Positions 36,201 to 46,400 of a DNA stretch of 64,000 nt are shown here, one piece after another. The notes below the pieces were generated by a model. It saw nothing but the letters and a program-made list of their open reading frames with translations, ran no database searches and was not told the origin of the DNA. The stretch is from positions 52,985 through 116,984 of the forward strand of contig QAOA01007957.1 of assembly GCA_003255065.1 (NCBI GenBank). The letters run 5' to 3'. A program made the translations under genes and the position numbers. Positions within the stretch are counted from its first letter, which is position 1. Each line of letters opens with the position of its first letter. This stretch comes from Cercis canadensis. Lineage: Eukaryota; Streptophyta; Magnoliopsida; Fabales; Fabaceae.

Positions 36201-39200
36201 ACACCTTTTGAACTGGTCTACGGGCGTAAACCTCCCACAGTTTTGAGGTTTTTATCAGGAGAATGTTTGGTAAAATCAGTGGCCAATGAGTTGCTGGACA
36301 GAGATGAGATTTTGAGGCAATTAAGGTATCATCTAGAAAGGGCCCAGCAATGGATGTGTATGGAAGCAAACAAGGGCAGGAGGGCTGTGGAGTATGGGGT
36401 AGGAGACTGGGTTTACCTAAAGTTGAGGCCACAAAGACAAATTTCAGTAGCTCGGAGGGTTTGTCCAAAGCTAGCTACCCGTTACTATGGGCCATTTAAA
36501 GTCTTGGCAAAAATTGGGAACGTGGCCTATAAACTACAGCTTCCGGAGACAGCTAGGATACACCCTGTGTTCCATGTTTCCTTGCTGAAAAAAGCTGTGG
36601 GGAATCAACCAGTGAATCCCACAATCCCTGCCAATCTAAATTTTGAAACTACAACTGTTACACCAGAGGAAGCTCTGCAGTACCGAGTCACTACCAGAAA
36701 TAAACAGAAAATTCATCAAGTTCTCATCAAATGGTTGGGACAGTCGAGTGAAGATGCTACTTGGGAGGACACTCAGCTCATCCGAGGCCAATTTACAGAA
36801 TTTAGCCTTGAGGACAAGGCTGTTACCCCCGGGGGGGAGTATTGTTAGCCCAAAAGAATTAGAAGGATTTGTTAGGTCTGAACAAGGTGGACCCTCTAAG
36901 TTGGAGGTAGGTCCAAGCATGCAAAAAGGGTTGAGAGTGTATGAGAGGAGGAAGAAGAGTGGTCTGGAAGTGGGGGGAAGTTAGTTAGGGTCAGTAACGT
37001 GTGGGTGTATGGGGGGTTTTGGGTATTTTAGGAGGGAGGCAGAGAGGGGAAAGGTATTCAATTATTTTGTGTCTTGTGTTTAGTAATTGAGAGGCTACTC
37101 TCTTTAGAGGTCTAGGGACTGTACTGTCACTACCCTGCAGTGGCAGAGGTGTTGAGTGCTATATAATTCCTGTGACTTATTCTCTTATCCTTGTTCTGTG
37201 CTTGTCTGGATATTTTTACCTAAGAGTATGATTGAGTACCAAAGATGCCACGTACTTAGATATTTTGAATAACGAGTTTTGACTGGATATGATTTACATA
37301 TGTTATTAGGAGTTGTAAAATTCTAGTACCCTTTCTTTGACACGGTGCCTACACCGTGTTGACCAAGTGGTTTAGCATTCAATCCTTAATTCCCATTAGT
37401 CTTATAATTAAAAAGTTAGCATATGCTAGTTTTTAGTTCCAGTACAAAATATTAGTAGGCTAGTGGGCTTCCACATAATGGGGTGTGTTGAGTTGTAAAA
37501 ACCATTCAGGGGCCCTTCCTTATCAGCTTAAGCTCTTAAGTGAAGTGTGCCTCTGAAACTAGTGTGACATGTTTGAGGGTTGTATACTGGCATTAGCTGA
37601 GATGATACTATTTTTGATTTCTAGAAAAAATGCAAAGTGCTTGTGACAGTCTGAAATTGTCTGGATGAACTAATGGATAGTCAGTTATTTAGGTGAATCT
37701 ATAGAACATTAAATGCTACAAAATCCTTGATGAAAAGATTTGAGAAAATGGTTATATGATTCGACTAATCTTTGCTTATGTCATTTAGAAAAATTGTTAC
37801 ACTACAATAAATATGGAAAATTAAAATTATTGCTATCCTTTTTGTGTTTGTCACCAATCAGGATTTCAATCACGCCAACTTTTCACCTTTCCAACCATGA
37901 ATTGATGGAAAATACAGCCACTTATATCTTCTAATTTTAATGTTCTGTTCCCATTTTAAGAATCTCCTTTACTTCTTTCAATCTGTCTTTCAAGCTTAGC
38001 TAAAATATTTCATTTTAAGAAGTGAACCTAAAAGATTCATATTTGACAGTATGCTGAACATACTTCGAGGTGTTGTTGGTGTAAAAAACACAAGGCTAGT
38101 AAGGGACAAAACTGAACACTAGTGCTCTTGCCTTCTTTTCATTGACATGTATTTGTTTGAAAATCTGGTTAATTATTAGAACTTAAATGATAGCAGTTAT
38201 GGATTACTTGGCCTCAGCAAATTGATAATCTAATGGAAATCTTAAATAGTACAGCTAGTGGTGAAGTGTTACAAATTTCATCAAATAATGTCTTGGATTT
38301 GTGTTTGTGTTTGTGGAAATGATATCAATGTAGCAGTATTTGTATGCGTTTTCTTGTTATTATTATGCTATCGTGACTATGCCACTGTTTTCATGCTTCA
38401 TACAGATTATCTTGGTGACTCATCCTAGGACTGGTGATCTTCGGGAATCTCTAAAGTACATCTACAACTTGTATGTTGAATATGTTGTCAAGAATCCACT
38501 CTATAGTCCAGGATCTCCAATTAGGTAACTGAGTTTTTACCTTCATTAAATGACTTTGTTGCCAGTAAATACTTGATCTAGTATCATCTTTGATTAAAAG
38601 TCCCGTCATTTACTGCTAGAATTCTGGACACATTCTGTCACAAACATCCAATGTCATTGTTACCGTTCCCATCCCTTATTGCCAAGCAACGCGAATTACC
38701 AGTTGTTAGATTTGGGATGTGGCCATTGATGTTATGGCATTTATTGGTTCCAACTATTAGATGAACTGCAAGTAAATTTCATGGTCACTGGATATTTGAG
38801 GTTTTAAAGCTTCCGTTTTCAGTTCAATAATTTTGTTTTCTGAAGTTATGACTGTAATGAATTAAATTCTCTGTAGTGGAATGAGCCAGGATTTGAAAGT
38901 TGTTGAGATGGAAGGCCAGTATATTATGCTTTTATGAATTTTGTGTGTCAGTAAAATGATGGTAGAAGTAAAGCTGGTTTAATTTTACAAACTAATATTC
39001 AACAAACAAAGTTTGTGCTGTGTGGTGGTCAGATTTGTTTTGTTTTGCTGCCTTCCTGATGACAAATCATATTGTTACTGGACTGAACATATTCCTTCAT
39101 TCATTCCGAGCTTTTCTGTTGCTTTATCAACTATGAATTTTTTTTTTCTTTTGTAGTTATCCTTCTTGTCTATTTACTCTTAATGTTTGCTAAGATAAAC

Positions 39201-39271
39201 TTACGATGGGTTTGTGTAGGTATGAGCTGTTCAATACAACGCTGGACCAGTATGTGAGAGGCATCGCATAG
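30230..39271 (+). CDS. TRAPPC1: TRAPP complex subunit 1 (TRAPPC1/BET5)
   Basis: Four coding exons: 30230-30453, 30934-31048, 38406-38524 and 39220-39271. GT-AG borders and phases agree, giving 169 residues, which I recall as the length of the Arabidopsis protein. The sedlin/longin-like fold shows in [19 protein letters not shown] near the N-terminus, [17 protein letters not shown] in the middle and [12 protein letters not shown] near the end. The protein is a small core subunit of the TRAPP complexes, which act as a Rab exchange factor (Ypt1/Rab1 class) at the Golgi. Coding intron 2 is 7357 bp because a complete LTR retrotransposon sits inside it in the same orientation; without it the intron would be about 1.5 kb. 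The splice sites and all four exons are undamaged, so the gene is probably functional. Confidence 0.93.
31336..31718 (+). repeat. 5' LTR
   Basis: Begins TGTTAGCCC and ends CTCACA. It contains a TATA-like CTATATAA near 31652. It has the same length as the 3' LTR. Confidence 0.93.
31722..31739 (+). other. Primer-binding site
   Basis: TGGTTCCGTTGCCGGGAA starts three bases after the LTR. It resembles the complement of the 3' end of plant tRNA-Asp (TGGCGCCGTTGCCGGGGA, recalled) with three mismatches in 18. Confidence 0.65.
31745..36848 (+). pseudogene. Broken gag-pol of the chromovirus
   Basis: Visible in order: gag from the ATG at 31745, with a retrotransposon gag core at about 32100-32600; a zinc knuckle at about 32933-32975; the aspartic protease motif VDSGAS near 33203; reverse transcriptase with FFDD at 34249-34260; RNase H (about 35000-35330); integrase with its zinc-binding HHCC part and core (about 35560-36240); and a chromodomain (about 36690-36790). 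In-frame stops lie at 31946, 32627, 32702, 32939 and 33960, and frame changes near 33250 and 34240. Between 34426 and 35046 a 310-nt segment appears twice around an N, which adds an artificial break. From 34761 to 36848 the frame is uninterrupted. The copy cannot make a full polyprotein. Confidence 0.9.
34426..35046. repeat. Direct duplication flanking a single N (34736)
   Basis: 34426-34735 and 34737-35046 are both 310 nt and differ at two positions. The duplication lies inside the polymerase region and repeats part of it, which no functional element would carry. It is probably an unmerged contig overlap. Confidence 0.88.
36843..37225 (+). repeat. 3' LTR
   Basis: Starts TGTTAGCCC directly after the polypurine tract GGGGGGGAGTAT (36831-36842). 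It ends CTAAGA, where the 5' LTR has CTCACA, and is followed by the target duplication GTATG. Confidence 0.93.
37231..38405 (+). other. Remainder of TRAPPC1 intron
   Basis: AT-rich intron sequence between the retrotransposon and coding exon 3. I see no other element. Confidence 0.5.
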
Positions 39272-39721
39272 AAGCTGAAAAGTAGTTCTTAGTCACCATC
39301 AGCTGGTCAGTGCTGCTAATGCTGCCTGCATCACTCCTTTGATGAATGAGTCGTTGTCTTGTTTGCACAGGCTTTCCAACTATCATGATGACCCTTTAGA
39401 AAAGCAATACCTTTTAGAAAAGAATAATTACCTTTTTTGTATTAAAACAATTTCCTTCTGTCATTTGTTTTTATTTTATTTTATTGAAAACTAATCCATT
39501 ACTGAGGAGCATCTCCAAAGAGAGGACAAGATTATACTTACACCATTTTAGACGTGACTTATGTCATATAAATAGTTTTTATAATATAATAACTGTAAAC
39601 TTTATTTTAATAATTGTAACAGTATAATACAATTTAAAGTTATTAAAGTATAAAAATTACTTAGATATGATTTATGTCATTTCTAAAGTAATCCACTATC
39701 TTGTGTCTTGTCATACCATAA

Positions 39722-39728
39722 TATAAAG
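39722..39728 (+). promoter_or_regulatory. TATA box of the first UGT gene
   Basis: TATAAAG lies 54 bp upstream of the ATG at 39776. This implies a very short leader. Confidence 0.5.
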
Positions 39729-39775
39729 ATTTCGTGTCCCTTCATTTCTGAAAATCCTCTAGAGAGAACCAAAAG

Positions 39776-41206
39776 ATGGCTATGGAGGAGGCAATAGTTC
39801 TATACCCAACAGCTGCCATAGGCCACATGGTGTCCATGGTAGAGTTAGGCAAATTCATACTCACTCACCAACCATCTCTATCCATTCACATCCTCACCAC
39901 TATTGCACCCTACGATGCTGGCTCCACCTCCCGGTACATCGCTGTTGTCTCTGCCACCGTTCCTTCAATTACTTTCCACAGCCTCCCTGCTGTCATTCTT
40001 CCTCCCTCCATACACTCCCCACCTAACCATGAAGCCCTCATGTTTGAGGTCCTACGTCTCAACAACCCAAATGTACACCAAGCTCTCCTATCCATCTCCA
40101 AAGGCTATACCATCCATGCCCTTATCTTGGACTTCTTCTGCTCTCAAGCAATCTCTGTTGCCTCCCAACTCAAAATCCCTGCCTACTATTTTTTTACAAG
40201 TGGCGCTGCTTGCCTTGCCATGTTCCTTTACCTTCCTACTATTCACCACACAACCAACAAGAGCTTCAAAGAACTCAACACTCACCTCAACTTCCCTGGC
40301 ATGCCACCCATACCCAGCTGGGACATGCCAAAACCACTGCTTGATCGTAACGACCCGGCCTATAAAAGCTTTCTAAATTGCTCTGACCTTGCACACAAAA
40401 CAGCTGGGATAATTATAAACACATTTGAAGCTCTAGAACCCACAAGTCTCAAAGCACTGTCCGATGGATTATGCATACCTGACGGTCCAACACCGCCCGC
40501 TTATTGCTTGGGTCCTTTAATAGCGACAAATAATCAAACAGGTGGTGGGCATGAGTGTTTGAAGTGGCTGGACTCGCAGCCGAGCAAGAGCGTTGTGTTT
40601 TTGTGTTTTGGGAGTTTGGGTGTGTTTTCTAAAGAGCAATTAAAGCAAATAGCTGGTGGGTTGGAGAGAAGTAGCCAAAGGTTCTTGTGGGTAGTGCGCA
40701 ACCCACCATCTGAGGAAAGCCAGAACCTTGCGGATAATTCCCATAAGGACCCAGATTTGGATTCGTTGCTACCTGAGGGTTTCCTGGACCGGACGAAAGA
40801 GAGGGGTCTTGTGGTGAAGAGGTGGGCGCCGCAGGTGGCGGTGCTGAATCATGAAGCAGTGGGTGGGTTCGTGACTCACTGTGGATGGAACTCGGTGCTT
40901 GAAGCGGTGTGTGCTGGTGTGCCTATGATTGCTTGGCCACTGTATGCGGAGCAGAGATTCAATAGGGTGGTGTTAATAGAGGAAATCAAGATTGGGCTAT
41001 GGATGCATGAATCGGAATCTGGGTTGGTGATGGCAACTGAGGTGGAGGAGCGAGTTAGAGAGCTGATGGAATCGGAGAAAGGTGAGCTGGTAAGGAACCG
41101 AGTCATGGCTGCCAAAGATGAAGCTAAGGTTGCATTGCTTGAAGCTGAAGGTGGGTCTTCCTCTGTTGCATTGCTCAAACTCGTTCAGTCGTGGAACAAA
41201 AAATAA
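39776..41206 (+). CDS. UDP-glycosyltransferase, UGT88-like, copy A
   Basis: Single exon, 476 residues, full length for plant family-1 glycosyltransferases. The N-terminal catalytic His is probably His17 (AAIGHMVS), with its partner Asp at 119 (LILDFF). The 44-residue PSPG donor-binding box runs from Trp350 to Gln393 and includes HCGWNS; a final Gln is usual for UDP-glucose users. Overall similarity is to the UGT88 family, whose known members glucosylate flavonoids, chalcones or dihydrochalcones. The acceptor here cannot be read from sequence. It is cytosolic, with no signal peptide seen. It is a tandem paralogue of copy B at 44131, with long identical stretches such as SQPSKSVVFLCFGSLG and HCGWNSVLEAVCAGVPMIAW. 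Confidence 0.93.
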   Translation: MAMEEAIVLYPTAAIGHMVSMVELGKFILTHQPSLSIHILTTIAPYDAGSTSRYIAVVSATVPSITFHSLPAVILPPSIHSPPNHEALMFEVLRLNNPNVHQALLSISKGYTIHALILDFFCSQAISVASQLKIPAYYFFTSGAACLAMFLYLPTIHHTTNKSFKELNTHLNFPGMPPIPSWDMPKPLLDRNDPAYKSFLNCSDLAHKTAGIIINTFEALEPTSLKALSDGLCIPDGPTPPAYCLGPLIATNNQTGGGHECLKWLDSQPSKSVVFLCFGSLGVFSKEQLKQIAGGLERSSQRFLWVVRNPPSEESQNLADNSHKDPDLDSLLPEGFLDRTKERGLVVKRWAPQVAVLNHEAVGGFVTHCGWNSVLEAVCAGVPMIAWPLYAEQRFNRVVLIEEIKIGLWMHESESGLVMATEVEERVRELMESEKGELVRNRVMAAKDEAKVALLEAEGGSSSVALLKLVQSWNKK

Positions 41207-42162
41207 AGAGAAATGAAATTATGTTAGTTGCAGCGTCTCTAGAATAAACTTTGCAATTTTAGTCCTTCTATAGATTTTTACAAATCAATTATCTCATTTT
41301 AAAGGGAGAGGGAGCCATTTATCAAATTCGTGATCCCGAGTTTTTTACTACTATTTTGGCTAACAAAGTGCCACATGGACCCTTTTGGCTTTAAAGGAGG
41401 GAGAGGGAGCTATTCATAAAATCGGTGATAATGATATGTAGTCATTCACTATGAATTGAGCTTAAATTTTGTAAAGAGTATCTCTTCAATTTAAACGGTG
41501 AAATTATTAATCAAGTAACGTTACCCCTTAAATTGGACTTAAGATTGGAGATTTTTTTTATATTTTGATAGTTTTCATCAAACTTTTGATCCATATTCAT
41601 TCGCTATTAAATTGATTTAAAATTTTGTAAAAAAGTTCATAAGAAGTAATCTTTCAATTTGAAAGGCTTCTAGTCTTTCCCTTTCTCTCTTGTCTATATG
41701 TTCCACTCCATGTTTATTTGGTATTTTTAATAATAAAAAATATTTATTTTTGGATACATAAGCATTTCTTATTAGTTTTTAAACATCTAATACACAGTTG
41801 GACTGAATCGTTTAACTCGATAAAACACAAGAATTGAATTGTAGAGTTTTAGAATAGGAAAACTGACTTATAGAAATTATTAAAAGAGAGAGAACAAAAC
41901 TACAATTAAACCTAAACTTCATAAATTTACTTTGTAGATCTACCGTGTCACGGAAGCTTGTGCCAAGTTCTCATAATTTTCTTTTACTTCACACTTTTAT
42001 CGTTTCATATATGGTTGATTTGGGACCCAGTGATCAGTTTATATTATGATATTGCAATTTTATTGCAGTAATTTTTTTTTTCTTGGGAATTACTGGAATC
42101 GGAGTCATTGAGAAATAAAATTCTCAAAATCTGAGATGCTATGATTAGTGGCTTCCTAAGCA
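41207..42162. other. Spacer between UGT copies A and B
   Basis: 3' UTR and AT-rich spacer with no gene. A small repeated phrase, GGGAGAGGGAGC, occurs at about 41303 and 41401. Confidence 0.4.
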
Positions 42163-42171
42163 TAGATAAAA

Positions 42172-43020
42172 GGGGGACTTTAACTGACCCCATGCAAAAA
42201 TGGGGTTAAAAAACCCCATCCTATGTGGGCCACTCAAGTTGTAACAAGTGTGTCAATAGTGGGGCCTATACATTTACTCAACCTGCTATAGACATCAGAA
42301 TATTTAATATAATTTTTGACAACAAAATTTTCACTTATTATAAATCAGCCTCATAGTTAAAAAAACTAAAAAAGTTCTAACTCAATTTCATAAATTTGAA
42401 AACTCTCTAATTCAAATTTATGCACTTAGTTTTAGTTGAACTATATTAAGTGTTGAATTAAAAAATCTTCAATCTCTAAAAATGTATGACTAATGGAAAT
42501 AGTTTCAATAATTTTTTTCATGATGCAAAATAGAAATTCTTATTAGTTACTTTTCTTCTACTTGTAAAATAGCTTTACCTCCAAANATTGTTCTTCACTT
42601 ATCTTAATCTATTTATTAATGTATATTTTTAAATTTTATCATGCTTAAAATTTTATTTTAAATTGTGAATCTTTAAATATAAATTTGAATATAATTCTTT
42701 TAAAAAAATTTCATAAATTTGTTTGTGAAAAATATATAAATAGAGAGAAATATCATACTTTGTGTATTTTCAACTTTAACATAATTTAATTACTAAAAAA
42801 AAAGTTTTAACATATATTGTTATTTTAANCAATTTTAGTTAAATTAGTGGGTTACATTAATATTGTCACATAAGTTGAGAAATGACCAACTTAACAGGTA
42901 ACCAAAAATAAATACCCACCATTAGATTTGGCAGATAGCACAAGAAATGGTGGTGATTGTGTCACCCAGAATGGGGTTATATAACCCTATATTTTTGCTT
43001 AGGGTAAATTAAAGTCCCCC
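42172..43020. mobile_element. Non-autonomous Mutator-like element with 9-bp target duplication
   Basis: The ends are inverted repeats starting GGGGGACTTTAA (42172) and finishing TTAAAGTCCCCC (43020). The inverted match continues imperfectly for about 48 bp, with roughly 40 of 48 positions matching after a 2-bp gap. Perfect 9-bp direct repeats TAGATAAAA flank it at 42163-42171 and 43021-43029. Long inverted repeats with 9-bp target duplications are typical of Mutator-like elements. The 849-bp interior is AT-rich and encodes no transposase. Two single N bases (42586, 42829) lie inside, without visible flanking duplication. Confidence 0.8.
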
Positions 43021-43029
43021 TAGATAAAA

Positions 43030-44060
43030 TCTACGGGAAAGTTTAATATACACCGAGTAATAAATGCTGCGTCGGTAGACCAAGTATCTCCCTACCGTTC
43101 ATTTTCAGAGGGGGAGAATGAGTGGCTAAATGGGTGACCAGAAACCGGATACACTTGTAAAGAAGTATACAAAGTGTATTTTTCAGGATTGACTCTTTAG
43201 GAATAAAATTACCCAAAGCCCTCAAACTAAAATGAATTTTTTTTCCAAGGCATGAAAGTGAGAGGGGGTAAAATGAAAGTTTCATTGTTATATTATTTAC
43301 ACCCTACAAAAGTGGCACGGTCAAACTATAAAAAGTGAAAGCTCTAAAATATTATCAAAGTAATTTGGTAAATAATTTTGAAATGTGGGGAATTGGCCCC
43401 TAAATTTGTTATTGACTACACCTATTACACATACATTATTTCACACTATATGAGAGTATTTGAATTTAATTTGACTATCTAAATTTAGTTAAATGCATCT
43501 AAACTCTTTTTATGACTCAAATATCACATGATATCTCATAAAGTGTGTATATTTATTTTTATTTTAAGGAATATGTAAAATTTAAATTAAATATTGATAA
43601 ATCTTTTAAATTGAATAAGGAGCTCTCTCTTTTTTTTTTTTTTTTTGGAGGCATTATAACAAAGAATAACTCATACCTTCCACTAATCATTCTTATGATA
43701 AGATTTAAACATAAATTAATCTATATAACAAATAATATATTGAATACATATTATCTAATTATAAAAATACAAATAGCCAATATGTTAACTAGTTTCTAAT
43801 TTTCTCCTTTTAGGTGTCCAAATATTTTCTCTTATTTTTAAGTAAAATAATACATATATATTTCAAATAAAATCTTGATAAATCTCTAAATAAGGAGTTG
43901 TTCATGCTTATTACTTATTAGAACTCTAAGGTTCCTTTACTATAAAAAAGTTATCTACTTTGTGTTTTATAGTTTTTGATACTTATTTTTTTAAAATAAA
44001 TTTGTTTTCTCTTGCTTTTGAGTAGAGGTGATTTAATCGGGCTGGCATATGACTAACCTC
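43030..44060. other. Spacer upstream of UGT copy B
   Basis: Very AT-rich, with a T run near 43630. No gene or element is recognised. Confidence 0.4.
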
Positions 44061-44066
44061 ATTGAT

Positions 44067-44073
44067 TATATAA
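44067..44073 (+). promoter_or_regulatory. TATA box of the second UGT gene
   Basis: TATATAA lies 64 bp upstream of the ATG at 44131. Confidence 0.5.
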
Positions 44074-44130
44074 GGTGTCTACTACTTCACATGTGTGTTG
44101 TGTTGGCAAAAGAGAACTAAGAGTCTAGCT

Positions 44131-45543
44131 ATGGAGGAAGCTATAATTCTGTACTCAACTCCTCTCCCAGGCCACCTGGTGTCCATGGTGGAGCTAGGCA
44201 AGCTCATACTCACTCACCATCCATCTCTATCCATTCACATTCTCACCACCACCGCGCCCTTTGGCACAGATTCCACTTCACCCTATACCGCCACCGTCTC
44301 GGCCACCATTCCCTCCATCACTTTCCACAATCTCCCCACTGTTACCCTTTCTCCCACCTTGCTCTCCTCCGGCAACCTTGAAAGCCTCATGTTTGAAGTT
44401 CTTCGCCTCAACAACCCAAATGTCCACCAAGCACTCCTATCCATCTCCAAAAGCTACACCATCCATGCCCTCATCGTGGACTTCTTCTGCTTTCACGCCA
44501 TATCCGTGGCCTCCAAACTCAACATCCCTGCCTACTACTATATCCCTTGCGGTGGAAGCAACCTCGCTTCATTCCTTTACCTTCCCATCATCCTCCGCAC
44601 TATCAACAAGAGCTTCAAAGATCTCAACACTCATATTCACATTCCCGGCTTGCCACCAATACCTAGCAGGGACATGCCTCAACCAGTGCTAGAACGCAAC
44701 AATCAAGTCTATGAAGACTTCATTGAATCATCTGTTCTCGCAACCAAAACAACTGGAATTATTATCAACACATTTGAAGCTCTTGAGGCCAGACCTCTCA
44801 AGGCAATATCTGATGGTTTATGTGTATCCAATGGTCGAACACCGCCCGTTTATTGCTTGGGTCCTTTAATAGCGAACAATAATCCAACAGGTGATGGGCA
44901 CGAGTGTTTGAAGTGGCTAGACTCCCAACCAAGCAAGAGTGTTGTGTTTTTGTGTTTTGGAAGTTTGGGTCTGTTTTCCACAGAGCAATTAAAGCAAATA
45001 GCTGGTGGGTTGGAGAGAAGTGGGCACAGGTTCTTGTGGGTAGTGCGCAACCCACCATCTGAGAAAAGCCATAACTTGGCTCCGTGGTCTCAAGAGGACC
45101 CTAATCTGGATTGTTTACTACCTGAGGGGTTCCAGGATCGGACCAAAGAGAGGGGATTGGTGGTGAAGAAGTGGGTTCCACAGGTGGCGGTGTTGAACCA
45201 TGACTCGGTGGGTGGGTTTGTGACTCACTGTGGGTGGAACTCGGTGCTTGAAGCGGTGTGTGCTGGTGTGCCAATGATTGCTTGGCCACTGTATGCAGAG
45301 CAGAGATCGAATAGGGTGTGCATGGTGGAGGAGATGAAGATTGCGCTGTGGATGCATGAATCTGAGTCTGGGTTAGTCACAGCGACTGAGATGGAGGACC
45401 GAGTTAGAGAACTCATGGAATCAGAGAAAGGTGAGTTGCTGAGGAACCGAGTCATGCGAGCAAAACATGAAGGCAAGGCTGCGTTGCTTCAAGGTGGGTC
45501 TTCCCGTCTAGCGTTGACCAAACTCGTTCAGTCATGGTCCTGA
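44131..45543 (+). CDS. UDP-glycosyltransferase, UGT88-like, copy B
   Basis: Single exon, 470 residues from the ATG at 44131 (MEEAIILYST). The frame extends a little upstream but without an ATG. Catalytic His15 (LPGHLVS) and Asp117 (LIVDFF) are present. The PSPG box runs from Trp348 to Gln391 with HCGWNS intact; its second residue is Val (WVPQ) where copy A has WAPQ. It is clearly a tandem duplicate of copy A, differing most in the acceptor-binding N-terminal half (residues about 45-80 and 130-200). That pattern suggests altered acceptor preference, but this is inference. The donor is likely UDP-glucose. Confidence 0.93.
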   Translation: MEEAIILYSTPLPGHLVSMVELGKLILTHHPSLSIHILTTTAPFGTDSTSPYTATVSATIPSITFHNLPTVTLSPTLLSSGNLESLMFEVLRLNNPNVHQALLSISKSYTIHALIVDFFCFHAISVASKLNIPAYYYIPCGGSNLASFLYLPIILRTINKSFKDLNTHIHIPGLPPIPSRDMPQPVLERNNQVYEDFIESSVLATKTTGIIINTFEALEARPLKAISDGLCVSNGRTPPVYCLGPLIANNNPTGDGHECLKWLDSQPSKSVVFLCFGSLGLFSTEQLKQIAGGLERSGHRFLWVVRNPPSEKSHNLAPWSQEDPNLDCLLPEGFQDRTKERGLVVKKWVPQVAVLNHDSVGGFVTHCGWNSVLEAVCAGVPMIAWPLYAEQRSNRVCMVEEMKIALWMHESESGLVTATEMEDRVRELMESEKGELLRNRVMRAKHEGKAALLQGGSSRLALTKLVQSWS

Positions 45544-45789
45544 TTCCTGACTCATGGAAGAGTTAGTGAGTGATCTAATTAGTACCTTGTCCACAGACTT
45601 TTTTTCCTGAATAGTTGACCTGTATATTTATGAAATAAAAAAAAATAATTGATTAAGGACAAAGAGATTCGTTTGGTTTCACTTTCATGAAACTATTTGG
45701 TGATTTTTTTATAGGAAAAGAAAATAGAAAAAAGCAAGTGAGTGTTAATTTAAATAATTAAGTTTCTAAGATACTTTTAGTATTTATGT

Positions 45790-46057
45790 AGTATGTCATA
45801 CTACATAAAAATAACTAATAAATAAATGACAAGTGTACAAGTTAACTATTTTTAAATTTGTTTAAAAAATTAAATAAATTACATTTTATATTTAATAAAA
45901 TATAAAAANTACTACATAAAAATAACTAATAAATAAATGACAAGTGTACAAGTTAACTATTTTTAAATTTGTTTAAAAAATTAAATAAATTACATTTTAT
46001 ATTTAATAAAATATAAAAATTATGTATGTTTGTCACATCAGTGTAGTATGACATACT
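45790..46057. mobile_element. Small MITE-like inverted-repeat element
   Basis: AGTATGTCATACTACA (45790-45805) is matched perfectly by its reverse complement at 46042-46057. Imperfect similarity runs further out (GATACT... on both sides). It contains the 110-bp duplicated contig end around the N at 45909, so the true size is about 110 bp less. No coding capacity. Confidence 0.5.
45799..46019. repeat. Direct duplication flanking a single N (45909)
   Basis: 45799-45908 and 45910-46019 are both 110 nt and appear identical. The pattern is the same as at the other N junctions. Confidence 0.85.
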
Positions 46058-46400
46058 CATGTAGTATCATAGAATCTCCGTAATTTAAATAATTAAGTTT
46101 TTAATGTAGATACGTCTAATTTTCTTAATTTTTAATTATGGTCTCTTTTTTTTTGCGTATATTTTAATTATAGTATTTGCTGAAACCTAATAAAACCTGA
46201 ACAATCTTAATTAGTGTACCAAACCAAAATCTTAATTTTGAATATTATCTTTGCTATGTTTTTTTGATCGACTGGATCCCTTATTAATTCTTACTTGACC
46301 CTTTTATGAGCTATATCCCATAGGCGTTTGTAAATGTTTTGTAAACAATAGGCGTTGTAGTGATATTATTTTGCATGAACATTTTTCAGTGCTTAGTGAA

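Larger units (their letters stand above)
31336..37225 (+). mobile_element. Full-length Ty3/gypsy chromovirus in a TRAPPC1 intron
   Basis: Two 383-bp LTRs (31336-31718 and 36843-37225) enclose gag, protease, reverse transcriptase, RNase H, integrase and a chromodomain. A perfect 5-bp target duplication GTATG flanks it (31331-31335 and 37226-37230). A primer-binding site follows the 5' LTR and a G-rich polypurine tract precedes the 3' LTR. The order PR-RT-RH-IN with a chromodomain identifies a chromovirus. The short LTRs and about 5.6 kb true length (after removing a 311-bp assembly duplication) suggest the Reina clade, which is an inference. By eye the LTRs differ at about 10 of 383 positions, so the insertion is fairly recent, on the order of one to two million years at usual plant rates. 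The coding frame is broken, so the copy is not autonomous. Confidence 0.95.

Noticed and set aside
44095..44130. Earlier start for UGT copy B
   Set aside because: The frame opens with GTG. The ATG at 44131 gives the family-typical N-terminus MEEAIILY aligned with copy A.
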